Shown here in pieces: positions 42,183 to 54,826 of a DNA stretch of 64,000 nt (positions are counted from its first letter, which is position 1; each line of letters starts with the position of its first letter). A model generated the notes under the pieces. The model saw only the letters and a program-made list of their open reading frames with translations, ran no database searches and had not been told where the DNA came from. The translations under genes and the position numbers were made by a program. Origin of the DNA: Pythium myriotylum (Eukaryota; Oomycota; Peronosporomycetes; Pythiales; Pythiaceae); the NCBI GenBank assembly GCA_023091665.1, contig JALJCQ010000039.1:124001-188000 (forward strand), in the 5' to 3' direction.

Positions 42183-42461
42183 TTGGTCAACTTCGATTCC
42201 TCCGGCGTGATCACTTATCAAGCTCAGTATCGGGCCCTACTCACCGGTCTCAATGCTGCGCACAAGTCACGTATCCCAACAGTCGAAGTCATTGGAGCGA
42301 ACGGCCCTCCGACAACTGCGCGGGTAGCACCCTCCTCGAAACCATGCTCTGCGCTGCCTCGTCCCAGCAGGCGCACCGGCTCGCGGGTTGCAAGCAGACT
42401 CTTGATGCGGGCTGACCACACGAACATTGTCCAATCACGAACTTCATCTTACGCACATTAA
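42183..42461 (+). pseudogene. LINE RNase H remnant
   Basis: The peptide ITYQAQYRALLTGLNAAHKS, then TVEVIGANG, matches the NNQAEYRGLVTGLTAA...VEVVGDS part of the LINE RNase H domain with decay of the catalytic residues. The tail beyond residue 45 is frameshifted. It is a small, old piece of an ORF2. Confidence 0.7.
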
Positions 42462-42694
42462 TATACTCTTCGATGTCCATCACTATTATTATACAATAGC
42501 AGCACGAAACATGAGACCCAGTCTCGTACGTTGAGCTGGTCGATAAGAGACCCGCGAGGGATCTCTGGTTTTCTTGCTCTTAACCCATACCTTCAGCAGC
42601 AGCATGCTATGTTTCAGGAGTATAAAGCCTACCAGAGACTTCCATTTGGTGAAAATCAAAATTCTAAAGAATTTCTATGACGCGCTTCTCCACT
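42462..42694. other. Intergenic, nothing recognised
   Basis: The 3' flank of TM2. A short inverted ACGAGACCCAG-like motif occurs but no gene. Confidence 0.4.
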
Positions 42695-44451
42695 TCATGT
42701 CGACCCCTTATGGAGCCACTTGAACTGGAATGTGAAGTCATTCCCTACAACATGAGTAAACCACTACCGCCGTCAGTAACCTGGCTGCCGATACGACCAA
42801 CACACAACACCCAACCAAAGAGATCGAAGTTAAGCTGCACGACTAACAAGACCCACATGCTCAATGCCGACTGCGTCGTGGTCCAGTGCTTGCGCAACAC
42901 GAATGCGAGCTGCTGGATCGTTGACATGCGCTGCAGTTTGAGATCGACAACCACACAGAACGCGACGAACGATAGTAGCTCGAGCGCTGTGTAGAATGCC
43001 AGTTTGAGCGCGGTGGCCCGGAGGTCGGTGGGACTCGAGATCTTCAGGTTGCTGTAGTATTGACGGTTGGGTAAGTACGACATGATCAGAATATACAGCG
43101 CTGCGTGCGATCAAAGAAAGTCGTTAGAGATGATCTTGAGTTATGCAAGCAGCGAAACGTACTATAGACCGTGGCGACAACCACCTCGATAAACTCGATG
43201 AGCACGTAGAATTCAATCATGTGGAGCATCTTGAGCACTCCCGTGACGCACTCGACCTGGTGCTTCTCGATCTCAGTCAGCTCATCGACAACATAATTGT
43301 TTTTGATTGCCCGGTCCGCTGGAATCACTCGCGTTTCTGTTGCACCTTTTGGATCATCGCGCAAGTGACGAGGCAGTCGCACCTCCGGATGGTCTGCAAT
43401 GCGCGGGTTAGCATCGATGATGCTGAGAGCGTAGTCGACGACCCCGTGTTGGAATGCCGTGAACGTGGCCACACGCTGACGGATCATCGCCGAGGACCAG
43501 CGAAGCCCGCCTACTTCCGCGTTCCTCGGTGGGGCTGCCTCTTTCGTCGACTGGCACAAGGCTGCGAATCGAAGCACACGCTGGACGACGAGTTGGATCT
43601 CGCTGAGCGCGATCAGCGACTGGATGACATCGACGATCATGATGAATGTTACCGTCCCTCTCGAGACCGATTGCTGCATGGACATGGCTACATACATGCC
43701 ATGGAAGGCGTCGACATTAAAAACGATAGCAGAAGGCGCGATGTCCTCCATGTGGAAGAGCCCGCGGCTAGCACAGTTCTTGAAGATCAACTTCATTGCT
43801 GGTAGTGCGAAGGATACGTACGTCATATGGGCCGGGCTAGCGCGTGTGAACACGATATTGTATCCGACGTACGCTAAGAGCATCGCGACTTGCGAGGCAA
43901 AGACTTGAAGGTATCGGATCACGTTAGCCTTGGCGGCCGGGTCGGCCCGAAACGCGTCTTTCCAGAAGTAATGGAGTGCAACGACGATCATAAGAGCCCA
44001 TGGGCCAGTGTTGAGTTGAATAGCGAAAGGCAACGGGAACCCGATGATTGGGTACAAGATGGACGAGACTACGATGCAAGTGAGACCAGGAAGAAGCGAA
44101 GCGGTAAAAAAGCTGTCGTCGGGAGAGAGGCAGCGATGGCGCACTCTGGTGGGCTTGTAATATGATCATGCAAGCGACAAAGCAGGCCGCGAAGAAGACA
44201 TGGAAAGTCACGATGACAATGGGCCGTTCTTTGGGGACCAAAGGCAGCGAGTTGACCGCGATGACAGTGATTAGCGGCGGCAGTGGAGATAACGCCATGG
44301 TGAGCAGATTCATGGCACGCGATGACGACTTTGCGTACGCGAGCACCTCGCGCAGCCGTGCGAGTGAGTAGCGACCGCGCAATTCAACTTGGACAGCGTC
44401 CCAGCTGCGAAAAATCGTCCGGACTGAGTCAGCGATCGAAATCCTCGGCAT
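42695..44451 (-). pseudogene. Multi-pass membrane protein TM2, one homopolymer frameshift
   Basis: Exons at 44451-43163, 43100-42816 and 42744-42695, with introns of 62 and 71 bp. It is very similar to TM1 in exons and even in intron sequence. The single defect is a T run (A run on plus strand, 44105-44110) of six instead of five after PLSRRQL, which shifts the frame; everything downstream is open in the second frame. It could be a recent mutation or a sequencing error; if the latter the gene is intact. The last exon reads GNDFTFQFKWLHKGST. Its 5' end faces TM4 across a 665-bp divergent region. Confidence 0.82.
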
Positions 44452-45116
44452 ACTTGACTGCAGGATGATTTCGTGTCGGAAATCACTGAGGGATTGGTGT
44501 TGGAAGAGATGCTGGAGGGTCGAGTCGGTTTGTCGAGTGGGTTGCTTTTGGTTTCACACTTCGCCGCGAAATGCAAAGTGAGGATTACAATATCTTTCGC
44601 CATGCTTTACCGCCTCCGGATGCGATGCTTCGCATCCTGATCGCATCTTGGATCCTCCAACCAACATGCGATTGGGCGGGAGTTTAACGAGGTCTTGAAA
44701 TGGGGGGGGGGGGGGGGGGGGGGGGTATCTTCGCTTGGCGAAAGATGGGCGTGCGGTCCCCGATGGTTGTTAGCGGCGTCCGATTGAACGACGCGGCTGC
44801 CTTGAGACTCGTCGGCAGGGCGTTGTACTCACCTTCTATTTATAGTCGCGACGCTCTTCTTAAGTACAGATTCCAACTTGTGTCCAGATCCGGCAGGACA
44901 ATAAATCGGTCGTTTCTGAGAAGTGAATGAGTTGGCCTTCAGCTCAAGCGTATTTTTTTTTTAGTTCTTATCGTAGCCAAGATGAGATTCGTCGCGGGCG
45001 ATCTTTTTATAGAAAACCTTGTCTCCACCCAGTTGCCAACCCACATATACGTCAAGAATGAGCCCGGCAACTCAGTCCTGATCCTCTTCGATCACAACAA
45101 ATCGTGCTACGGTCAA
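44452..45116. promoter_or_regulatory. Divergent region between TM2 and the original TM4 start
   Basis: Before LINE D inserted, TM2 and TM4 were divergently transcribed from this region. It holds the family upstream motif (44491-44532) for TM2 and a run of 25 G at 44702-44726. The original leader of TM4 ends here with GGTCAAG in front of its ATG. TM4 is now 9.7 kb away from this promoter. Confidence 0.65.
44702..44726. repeat. G25 homopolymer
   Basis: Twenty-five consecutive G in the divergent promoter region. It has potential to form a G-quadruplex; length is hard to sequence accurately. Confidence 0.9.
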
Positions 45117-45131
45117 GATGTTACAGCCTTT
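45116..45131. repeat. Target-site duplication of LINE D, left copy
   Basis: AGATGTTACAGCCTTT is repeated at 54811-54826. It contains the ATG of TM4, so the start codon exists on both sides of the LINE. Confidence 0.96.
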
Positions 45132-45196
45132 CATCATCAATGTGAGGTCTATTGGTTTACTCGTCTAGAAACCTATAGCCGGCGTGAAGCGTCTGG

Positions 45197-48100
45197 TTAG
45201 GATTGAAGTCCTATTCTGTAATGCGCAATGTCGCTGCTAAGTAGCGCAGCAATTTGCTTGTGCTCTGGTCGGTGAGTTGGGTGAAGAACTTGACTGCTAC
45301 GTTCCTCGTCCATGGCGAGGTTGGCCGCTGCGTCTGCCATTCGGTTGGCTGCTCGCGGATGATGCTTCCAAGTGCGGACGCCGAGGATGTCCGCTAAGCG
45401 TCGAGCGACTGCATACGAGCGCTGAAGTCTCCGGTTCTGGGGTGCCTTGTACCTCTTCATTTGCTGGATAATGAGCATACTATCGCCGACCACCTCTAGT
45501 GGCGTCCATTGAAACTGGGTGGCTGCGGTCAAGCCGGTGACGAGGCCCCTGTACTCTGCTTGGTTATTTGTGGTCGTCCGCGCGGCGTGGGACATTGCTG
45601 CTGTGTACACAACCGTTGCGTGGGTAGCTTCATCGGTAATGCGTGCAATTACTGCTCCGGAGCCCCCAGGCCCAGGGTTTCCGCGTGAGCCGCCGTCGAA
45701 GAAAAGAAGGTAGCGCGTGTCTCCTGGTACCAATGCAAGGTCAGGTAAAGACTCGTCTTGTCTCCACTGCGGATGTCTGAGGATGTCGAGAGCTGCTGCT
45801 GTGTGCGGCGTGGCTGCGCTGTGTGCGGTTCGACGCCATCGTAAGTCACCGAGCGACGCCATTAAACGCGTGTGTAGAAGCCCCCGTATATGCTCCGTAT
45901 TCCAGATCTGGTCAGGATGATCGGCTGAGGTCCGCCAGTTCCAAATTATCTGGAGGCTGACGAGGACATGTTGTCTCCAAGCTGCGCACACCGCTGCGTG
46001 CGTGGCGATGACTGCATCCGGTGACGGCAAAGGCAATCGCTGCATCTCGGGGTGAGTCCAGAGGAGGTCCGGGATAGCTGTTAATCGAAGAGAAAAAATG
46101 TCAACTTTGCTTGCGTCGAGCGTTGGCTTGGCGTCGTGCGACCAGAGGTGTGTCCAGTGTGTCAGAAGATTATTCCATACCAGCTGTGCCTTCGGGCACT
46201 CCCAAAAGACGTGGGCGGTGTTCTTTGTGTCTGTGCCGTGGTTGATGCAGTGTGGGCATCCGACCCTTTGTTGAGTCCGGTCCCACAAGCTGTGCCGGTT
46301 CCCTTTGAGGCGCGCCAGTAGGGTTCGTTGCGAATCGACCGCACCTGGCATGGTCGCTATTTCTTTCCAGGTGAGATGGTCCAGCGCATCCGCGATCACT
46401 GGGTCCTGCTCCTGCCAGCAGTTGCGTCGCCCTTCGTGTTCCTTGTCTGATTTGGCCTTGGCGGGGGCGAGCAATAAGGTCTTGGCAGATTGTGAGGTGA
46501 GGGCTTGTGCCTCGCTCCAAATACCTCGAGGCTCGTCCAGCCACGGGTGCCTGTCGAATCGAACGGTTGGATCGCGTAGGTGGCGCCGAGCTATTGCTAA
46601 TGCTTCACTGGTCGACGTTACTCTGCCAATCGGGATGCGGAGATCATCTACAGGGTTCCATTCGAGCTCGAAGGCATCGCCATCCTGTTTTAAGCGCCAT
46701 ATATCCAGGCTCGCGGGCCGGAGAACCATGTCGTCTGGTTGAGCCGGAGCTTCTAAGATGCCAGGATAGTTGACGACAAGTGCATCACATAGTTTGCGGA
46801 ACCCACGAGCAGCTTTGTCTGGCAAGGGGAAGTGGTCGCGCAATGGTCGAAAACGGACTTGCGTCGTCCCGATCCATTCAAGTTCGAGAACGTCTTTGAA
46901 GCGGTCCGAGAGGGTGCAGAAGTTATTGAAATCATCTTTGCCGGCTGGGCGGCCATTTTCATCGAGCAGGATATCATCAGAACATGGAGTGCTGCCAAGA
47001 AGGGCGTGTGGATCCAGCCTACCCAATCTGGACGCCTGCAGCCGTCTCAGTGGGGCTAAACAGGCGGCGACTGAGTTGTAATCGGCGTATAGCCAACCTT
47101 CCCGCCAGGTATGATCTGGAGGTTTGACTGCCTTCAGGGCTGTTCGCACTTCTAGGTAGAGTTTCTTCTCGTCGTCGTGTCTCGGCTGAGCGAGCAATGC
47201 GCTCCGTAGTTGCACACTTGTTTGCGCGAGACCACGGAGGAGCTGAGGGTGGGGAGACGTGGCGCGAGTTGCTGATAAACGGAGTGGCCGTCCATGGGAG
47301 TCCACCAGTAGGAGCTGACCAATCGTGGAGCGAAATCCACCGCATGGGGCTGCCCATCTTTGCACCGTCGCTAGACTCAGGCACTGTAGCTCATGCCGAA
47401 GGTTGACCGCAGTAATTCCACCATCTCGCACGGCCTGCTGAGCGACATGAGGCGCCATCCACGCCCTTTTCTTCTTTTCACCTATGGTTAGGGAGCCCAT
47501 CCAGGTGAACGAGTCTACGAGACGTTGCCATTTATCGATGATGTTCACGCTTGGCCAGGAATGTCGTGCCGTAAAGAGGAATTGCGGGAGCATAATTGCA
47601 CGTATCAGTTTGACTCGTTGCCCTACATTGGTGGTCTTCAACTCGGCTAAGTGTAAGCGAGTCCTGGCTTTCTGGAGCGCAATATCCCAGATGAGACTGA
47701 GAGGTGCCGCACTAGCCACCTGTCCACCGAGAAGTCGAGACAAAGTTCCACTATCAGCGATCGAGAAGCCGGCAGTATCGATCGTACCCCTTTGAGAGTG
47801 GTGGGATAAATAAACCACCACACTTTTGGACACGTTCACTCGTAGTCCCGACGCAAGCTCGAATTGTGTCAGTACTTCTTTGAGGTTGGGAAGTGTCTCC
47901 GCACTGTGCATGTATACTGTTGTGTCGTCTGCATATCCAGTTGCTCGTACTTCGCGTCCGTCTGGTAACGATATGCCTCTCAGTCGTTTGTCGCGCGCAA
48001 TCATGGTGTAGAGTATGTCAGCAGCCAGAACAAACAGCGTCGGTGCAAGTGGGCACCCTTGACGTATACCATTGAGAATCGCATGTGGCTTGGAGACTTC

Positions 48101-50367
48101 CTCGTTGGCAATGAACTCCGCTGTTGTGGCGAGGTGCATTTGTTGGACTGCTGCGACGAAGCACGGGGGAAAGCTGAGGCGCTCCAGCGCGCGCACCAGA
48201 AACATCCTGTCAAGCGAATCATACGCCTTTTCAAAATCTAGGAGCACGGCCACAGCTTCAGATAAATCTGGCGTCCGGCGAGCGTGAGCCTGGAGGGCGT
48301 GGAAGACGTCGAGCGCATCATGCACCTGCCGCCCAGGGACGAAGCCAAACTGAGTATCCGCAACCAACCGAGGTAGAACTCCTCGTACTCGATTGAGAAG
48401 AAGTCTCGAAGAGATTTTGTAGTCTGTATCCAACAGTGCTATCGGCCGGAAGTCGAGTCCTGATGTGGGCGTTGCTTTTTTCGGGATACACGCGATCGTG
48501 GCCTGTTTGAAGCTTTTGGGAAGGATGCGTGACCGATGCCATAAATTGTACAATGGAGTCAGTGCTTCGACTATCAGATCTGCGTGCTCGTGGTACCAGT
48601 CGTTCGGGAGGCCATCTGGCCCTGCTGCCTTCCCCCGAGGACAAGACTTCAGGGCTGCACTCACTTCTTCGTGAGTAAAAGCGTGGTCAAGCCTTGTAAG
48701 ATCAAGCGTCTCGTGCTGAATGGCTCCGAGCTGGTCAAAAAAGTCCTCGATAGCGGCCGGGGGAAGAGGTCCGCGTTGGGTGATCGGATCCCACGCACAA
48801 GCCAGTCTGTCGGCAGTCGAAGCCTCATTGGGTTCGTCACCTCCGGGTAAAACAATCCGGGGACTGTTCCGAGGAGCTTGAAACCGTTCGAAAAAGAGTC
48901 GTTCGGCCTCTGGGGTACCTAAGGTCGTGCGTTGCCATCGTCGTCGCTGACGCCTCCGTGTTCTTTGACAGTGAAGTCGGATGAGCTCTGCTCTTAGAGC
49001 CTGGGCTTTCGTGTACGCGTCCCCTGCACTTGGACCTTCTGTTTGAAGTGCGGCTCGAGGGCCCGATTGAGTCGCCGTCGGCGTTGCCTGTACGATCGAG
49101 CTTGTTCGTTGCGTTTGTCTCGGATTAGTTGCAGACTGACCCGCCGTATTTCCGCTTTGCATTCGTCCCACAATATTGCAGTGTCCACCGCTCCTTTGCC
49201 CTTACTCACTTCGATGAAGCGGTGCAGAAGCTCAGCGCACAGTTCGCCTATTACCTCCGAGCAGCCAAACGCAAGTGGGTAGCGAAGCCCAGGGCGCCTT
49301 CGTCTGCCAGCCGCCCGGCGTTTCCCATAGCTGCAGACGTACCGAAGCGACACTTCGTTGTGGTCACTGTCGGATACAGGGGGTCTCGTACTGACTTCAA
49401 GAATGTGACTCTGGTATCGAGTACTCACGTACCACCTGTCGAGTCTGCTCGTCGCCACGCCACAATTTTTGCGTCGGTAGTTGTATGTGTGATGCTGAGC
49501 GTAGAAGTTGCGTTTATCTGCCTCGGAATCGATGTAGGTCATGTCGTATTGAAGTGCGTCCTGCAACCTCCATCGCTCGAGCACATTCTGAAGAGCTGGA
49601 GAGTCGTGAACGTCAGAAACGTGGCTACTTCGATCTAACTCAATGTTCAGCGTAAAGTTGAAATCTCCTCCCATGAGCACAGGGTTGTCAGACTGTGGAC
49701 AGCTTAGCAGCGATTCGAAGAATTTTTCACGAGCTTTCTTCTTTCCGCTGGGGGCATAGATATTCACAATGAGGTGAGCGGTACCGTGGATATCGGCCTG
49801 GAGCGCCATGAACCGGGCCGACCAGTGGTCGATCCATGCAGGCCGAATGTTGCTGACCGGTCCATCCGGCCGGCAAAGAATGGCAACACCCCGCTCGCGC
49901 GTCTCTGACTCAGCCCAAAAAGCCCAGTCCCCTGTTACTCTCCCCCATCCTCTCAGGTATTCTTCTTTTAAGGCAGTTACCGATGCTGCATCCGTTGGAA
50001 CTTCTTGCAGCAGGATAATGTCGGGTTGCTGTCCGTCAATGCGTGCACGCAAGCCGCCGAACCACTCAGACGCGTGAGTGAGACCGCGCACATTTTGAGT
50101 CACACATTTGATCGGTGCGGTCGTCCATTGTGTGCGATGCGGTCCTTGACGACGCGTGGCTGGCGCTCGCTGCTGTCTAGCGTGAGCCTTCCTCGCATGG
50201 TCCGTCGCCTGGTCAGAATCCGAATCGGTTTGCAGCAGTTGAGGGGCGGTTGAGCTCGGTACGTGTGATCGCTCTCTCGTCTGTAGCCCATCCGCGGCTG
50301 CTATGCACTTCGCAGGCACAGCAGCGTTGAGCTCCATCGCTTGTTGGTCGATGGAGCTCGGCACCAC
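45197..50367 (-). pseudogene. LINE copy D ORF2: APE endonuclease, RT, zinc finger, RNase H (one frameshift)
   Basis: The start ATG 50367 lies 10 nt after the ORF1 stop. The APE domain has TQNVRGL, ILLQEVP, NIYAPSG, GGDFN, TSRLDR and DSDHNE, all expected catalytic positions included. A frameshift near 49040-49060 leads into the long second stretch (49171-45197). That stretch has the RT (RLLLNRV, GIRQGCPLAP, TGYADDTTVYM near 47930), the zinc finger CPHC-X11-H-X4-C near 46230, and RNase H (FFDGGSRGNPGPGG, NNQAEY, GDS). It shows the complete domain order that copy B has lost. Confidence 0.92.
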
Positions 50368-50377
50368 CGCGGTGCCT

Positions 50378-53300
50378 TCAGCAACGTTGAGGGATCACCC
50401 CTGGAGGAGAACCTCCGTCTTGGGGTGACCCGCGTCCGGCATACTCTGGAGACCAATCTTGAAAGACTGAGCGAGCAGCAGACCATTTCTTTCGTGCCAC
50501 GGCCTGACCAGCAGCGACCACATTCATCGTGTTAGAACTATGTGCCATCCACTGGAGTAGGGCGTCGCATTGTTGCGGCAATTCGCGCAGACCAAAGGCA
50601 TGTGGCAAACTGTCCGGAAGAAGCACGACGTATGCCACCAGCCTGCACCATTCTAGCTCCAGCAGGCCCGGTTGCGCTCGTGGCGTAATCTTGAGGTGGT
50701 GCTTCGCCGCAATAGATCCCAGTCGGCGCCATCGCGCGGTGTCATGTGCAAGTGCCCACTTGGCTTCTATCGAGTAAGCTGCATGTACAGCCGCGGCCCA
50801 CTCTCGGCAGAAAGTCGAGCTGTCTCCTGTCACGGATGAACTCACGCGATGCAGTAGTTGTGTACGGGCTGTGATGATGACCGCTTTGCCCATGTGTACA
50901 ATGGTCCCATCCGACGTCATGGCAAGCAGCACTTCCGGGAAAGGAAGACTGTTTGAGAGACTCTGCGCAGCCCCAATGCGGTCTTTCAATGCGATGATCG
51001 CGTCGGCGGGGTCAGCTTTGTCTTTCACTAGGTTGTATGCAATCGGATTCGAGTGCATTTGTCGCTTTCTCCACGTTTTATAGGCTGTTCGGTTTGCCTT
51101 TTGCGCCTTCCGCAGTTGACGGACGACCTCCGGATAATTCTGAGCGCCCTGTCGTAAGCTATCAAGCAAGGCGTTCTCTTCGGTCGGTCTCAGCGGGACT
51201 GTTACGGACTCTTGCGTTGTTGATATATAGCGATCGTAACTGAGGCTTGGGTCAGGTGGGGTCGCGCAAATATCGGACAGGTCAAAGAAACTTGGGGCCG
51301 CTGGTTCTCCGAGGGCATCACATGCGACAACTTTGGCGGAGTCGGTGCTCTCAGGCGTAGCCATGTCGTTGCCGTGCTCCTGTTGCTTTGTGGGAGAGTC
51401 CACAGGTTCCACCGCGAGGTTGGTGAGTTCGCGTTCGCGTAAGCAATCCTCAGAAGCTGCATTGGCTGCGTCGGCTGTATTCATGACTAGTTCAGTCTCG
51501 CTGACAACTAATGATGGCTGATATTTGGAGCACTCTCCTGAGGAAAGTTGGTGTGGATCCAGGTCGTACGGCGTCGGCGTCGGTGTCGGGTCGTCCTCGA
51601 GTGCATCGATCAGCTGAAGTACTCTCGGAAGATGTCCCGTCATCTCACCCTGCTTGCGAACGCTTCCAACGAACTCGCGGTACTCAGCATCCGACAATCG
51701 AATAGCTGTGTAGTGAGCCGAGTGCACTTGCCCATCAAATGCGTGGTGAAGCGCGAGCATTAAAGGTACAACTTTGTGCGTCTTGTAAATGTCGATATGC
51801 ACGTAAAAACGCTCCGTGGATAGAGTCTGTCGGACGACTTTAGTGGCTTTCGAGCCGTCTGGAAGATTGTAATCCACAGGTGCGTATCGTTGCACGAAGG
51901 CTTCTTTGTTTGGCCAGACATCAATCGAGTAGACTGGTTCCCGTTTCCATGAGACAAATGCAATGATCTCTGCTTCCCCTCCCCAGTATTGCCTCGATAC
52001 CGTCGACGTGGTGATCGCCGCAGCCGTTTTAAAATGTGCAATGAGGCGGTTCACCGAAGTTGTTGTGATCCCTTCGTGGAGATATCTTTGACACAAATCA
52101 TTGATGTTCAATGATCCGTTGACCAGCATAGCAACAAGATCTTCCGCAAGCAAATTGTTGATGTCCGACATTAATTCTACGGCCAACTTGATTTCCGTAG
52201 CGTCGTTGACGTCAATCGCGTCACCACAGACTCTCGAAAGCGTGGCAATCAGAGCATGGAAGAGACAGCGCCCGTCCGCGCATGTTCGCACTTGTTTAGC
52301 TCCAATCTTGGAGAGGAGCGCCGGGAGTAGGACGGCTTGCTGACTGCTGGGGCGCCCGCCGACGACGACAATCTCTGCGCTAGTCATGTCACCGGAGACA
52401 CACTCGGTTGTACCTGCGTCTGTCTTGACCACCTGCGCTGCGTTGGATGTGTCACGTTGCAAGAAAGGGGTCACCGTAAGTTGTTCCAGCCGAGGGCGCT
52501 GGACAGGCGGCAAAGAACCTCCTGGAGGTTCCCATTCGATCCTTGATCGCGGTGCGTCTGGGCGCTTTCGGTCGATTTTTGTGTGTTCGACGGACTTACG
52601 AAGTTGTCTCGTGACGGGTTCCCTTACCACCGCTTCTGTGGTCTCTCCATCGAAAACTGCGTGCGTCGGATCAAGCTGATCTAGAGAACGTTTCTCCCCT
52701 ACTTGGACGAACGCGGCATCTTCAGCTCCCGGAACTGATATCCAGCGTTGATCAGAGCGTGGCGCCGGTTCTGGTACAGTTATACCTGCCTTGTTCTTGC
52801 GCGACGCTGGTGTTGGAGTCGTACTGACCCCGTACTTCTGCGTGAGCTTTGCCACGGTCTTCTTCAGTGCTGCTTGTTGCTTCGACTTGGCTACACCTAG
52901 CGCTTTAGCGAGCGCTTGGACCTGCGAGCTTTTGGCTTTTCTCTTCTTCGTGGCTTTCGATGCCTTGACGTCGGCTGCGGCCTGGGCTTGCGCCTTGCCG
53001 TTGTCAGTTGAGCCCACCACTTGTTCCTCGCAAGAGAATCGGCTAGGCTTTTCTAGGTGCGGCACCATCGCATCGTACATGCGTCCGACCTGACCCGCTG
53101 CTCCGTAATGTCCTTTGCGGCAGGCTCGTAGTCGTAGGCTTCTTCTTCAGGAATCTCAATCTCTCGTTCATATTTCACTCTGAGTTCTGAGGTATTCTCT
53201 TTGTTCGGGCATTTATTACGGAAATGATCAACGTCGAGGCACACTGAGCAAGGGTGACGAGTGACCAGCCGTGGTTGATGCACACCAATAGTATAGACCC

Positions 53301-54633
53301 GGTCGCCCTGCTTGACGCGGAGGCACCGAACATCTTTGATTCCTTCCGGCGCGTCGAAGCTATTAAGCGTGATCTCCCAGACATGCGTCTCGAGTGTCTT
53401 TTCTCCTGTTGCTCTTCGACCTTGAACCTGAAGGATTGGGAGTCCTCCGCTGAGCACTCGCGCAATCGCATACACATCCGGGAGCTGCATCGTTGGTCTA
53501 CCGAGAAGCTGGATGGGATATAGCTGTCGAATCGCTGACCTGTCCAATCCAGCTCGTTTGTCATCTTGTTCAAAAGCCGCTGAGGCCCTGAGTTTGATGG
53601 TTCCAAACGGAAAGTTGAAGGTCGCGCCGTCCCACTTATCGCGTAGGTCGGGTCGAATAAATTCCAACACGACATGTCTAGCGTCGGGTGAAATCGTGAA
53701 CACGTGGACATCTTCAAAAAGCTGGACGGCGTTCGATCGCTCCTTTGTGCCAGTGCTCGGGTTATTAAGCCGCACGAGACATTCAAAGAAGTGGTATCGA
53801 GCTGTTTCAACGGGCCAGTTCAATTTGGCGGGCATTTGCACATACAGCCGGTACACTAGCTTGTCGCGGTGCAACTGTTCCATGTGAAGCCTAACCATGA
53901 GCGGATAAACTTCGGTGAAGAAATTGGGAGCTTGAGCAAGAAATATTTTCTTTTGACGCCAGAGGAGCTCAGCTTCTTCTTCGGCAGCGGTAGGTTCGCG
54001 TTGGTATCCATCGGGCATTATGCGGTATTCTTTACGACACAAGTCGTACTGTTTCGCATAGACTACTTCATCTTCGTATTCCGGGGTTCCGGCAGAATTA
54101 CCGCCACCGAGGAGCACTTCTCTGGCCTGGGCCCAAACGTTGGGCGTCTCCGACTTGGTCTCCGCTCGGCTTGGCTGCTGCGAGTGAGTCTTCGCCGTCC
54201 CGTTGCCGTTCTTGGCCTTCCCACCCTTCGGCTTCGCGACCTTTTTCCCCGCCTTCTGTTCGACTGACGATCGTGACGTCGTAGCTGTCAATGTCGGCGC
54301 CGCAGTCTGCTGGCTGTCGGCTGCAGATATCAAGGAGCTAGCCGTTGACCGTGCTGTTGCTACTGTCTTCGAAACTCGCTGGTGCTCCACTTTGCCCGCT
54401 TTGTTGCGCACTTTGGCGGCCTTTGCTGGTGTGGCACCGATGCTGAAAGTGTCTCCAGGCGAGACTGCAAACGCGAGCAGCGTGGCTGCCGCCTTCCCGG
54501 CCTGAGACGCCGCAGACGAGTTGAATCTAGTTGGCGTGGACGCGCCGTCGTGTTGACCCCTGGTTCTCGCACCCCCGTCGCCGCCGCCGTCGGCGCCACC
54601 ACCTCCATCCGGTGGATCATGCGTCGACGTCAT
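50378..54633 (-). pseudogene. LINE copy D ORF1: CCHC knuckle plus OTU-like domain (one frameshift)
   Basis: ATG 54633 (MTSTHDPPDGGGG) opens a 526-codon stretch with the Ala-rich N-terminus, the conserved ORF1 region and the knuckle CSVCLDVDHFRNKC. A one-base shift near 53065-53095 follows, then 900 codons to 50378. The second stretch has a Lys-rich segment and an OTU-like domain at 51700-52290: CADGRCLFHAL (D269, C272), YWGGEAEIIAFVSW and HYTAI with H456. The C-terminal region conserved in B and C follows. Catalytic Cys and His are retained as in B and C, which argues that the domain is under selection in active elements. Confidence 0.9.
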
Positions 54634-54810
54634 GTCGGTGTCGCAGGGCAGAGTCCCTCGCGTGAGAGACTTGTGGTGGCAGCTGCGGAGTTACTTGTCC
54701 GTAGACGAACTCGAGGTTACCTCCAGTTACTGACACGCGCTGGTCGGTGTCGATTGGCCGAAATTACTGAGACAAGTTGCTTGGCTGGTTTGCGGCAAAT
54801 TCGGTTCTAT

Positions 54811-54826
54811 AGATGTTACAGCCTTT
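54811..54826. repeat. Target-site duplication of LINE D, right copy
   Basis: An identical 16-bp copy of 45116-45131; it includes the ATG (54813) that now opens TM4. Confidence 0.96.

Larger units (their letters stand above)
45132..54810 (-). mobile_element. LINE copy D, full length, inserted at the TM4 start codon
   Basis: A 9.7-kb non-LTR retrotransposon on the minus strand with a 16-bp target duplication. The coding strand ends in CCAATAGACCTCACATTGATGATG, so the tail is ATG/TGA repeats rather than poly(A). The 5' end has CCGAATTTGCCGC. ORF1 and ORF2 each carry one frameshift; otherwise all domains are present. Protein sequence is closer to A and B than to C. Confidence 0.95.
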
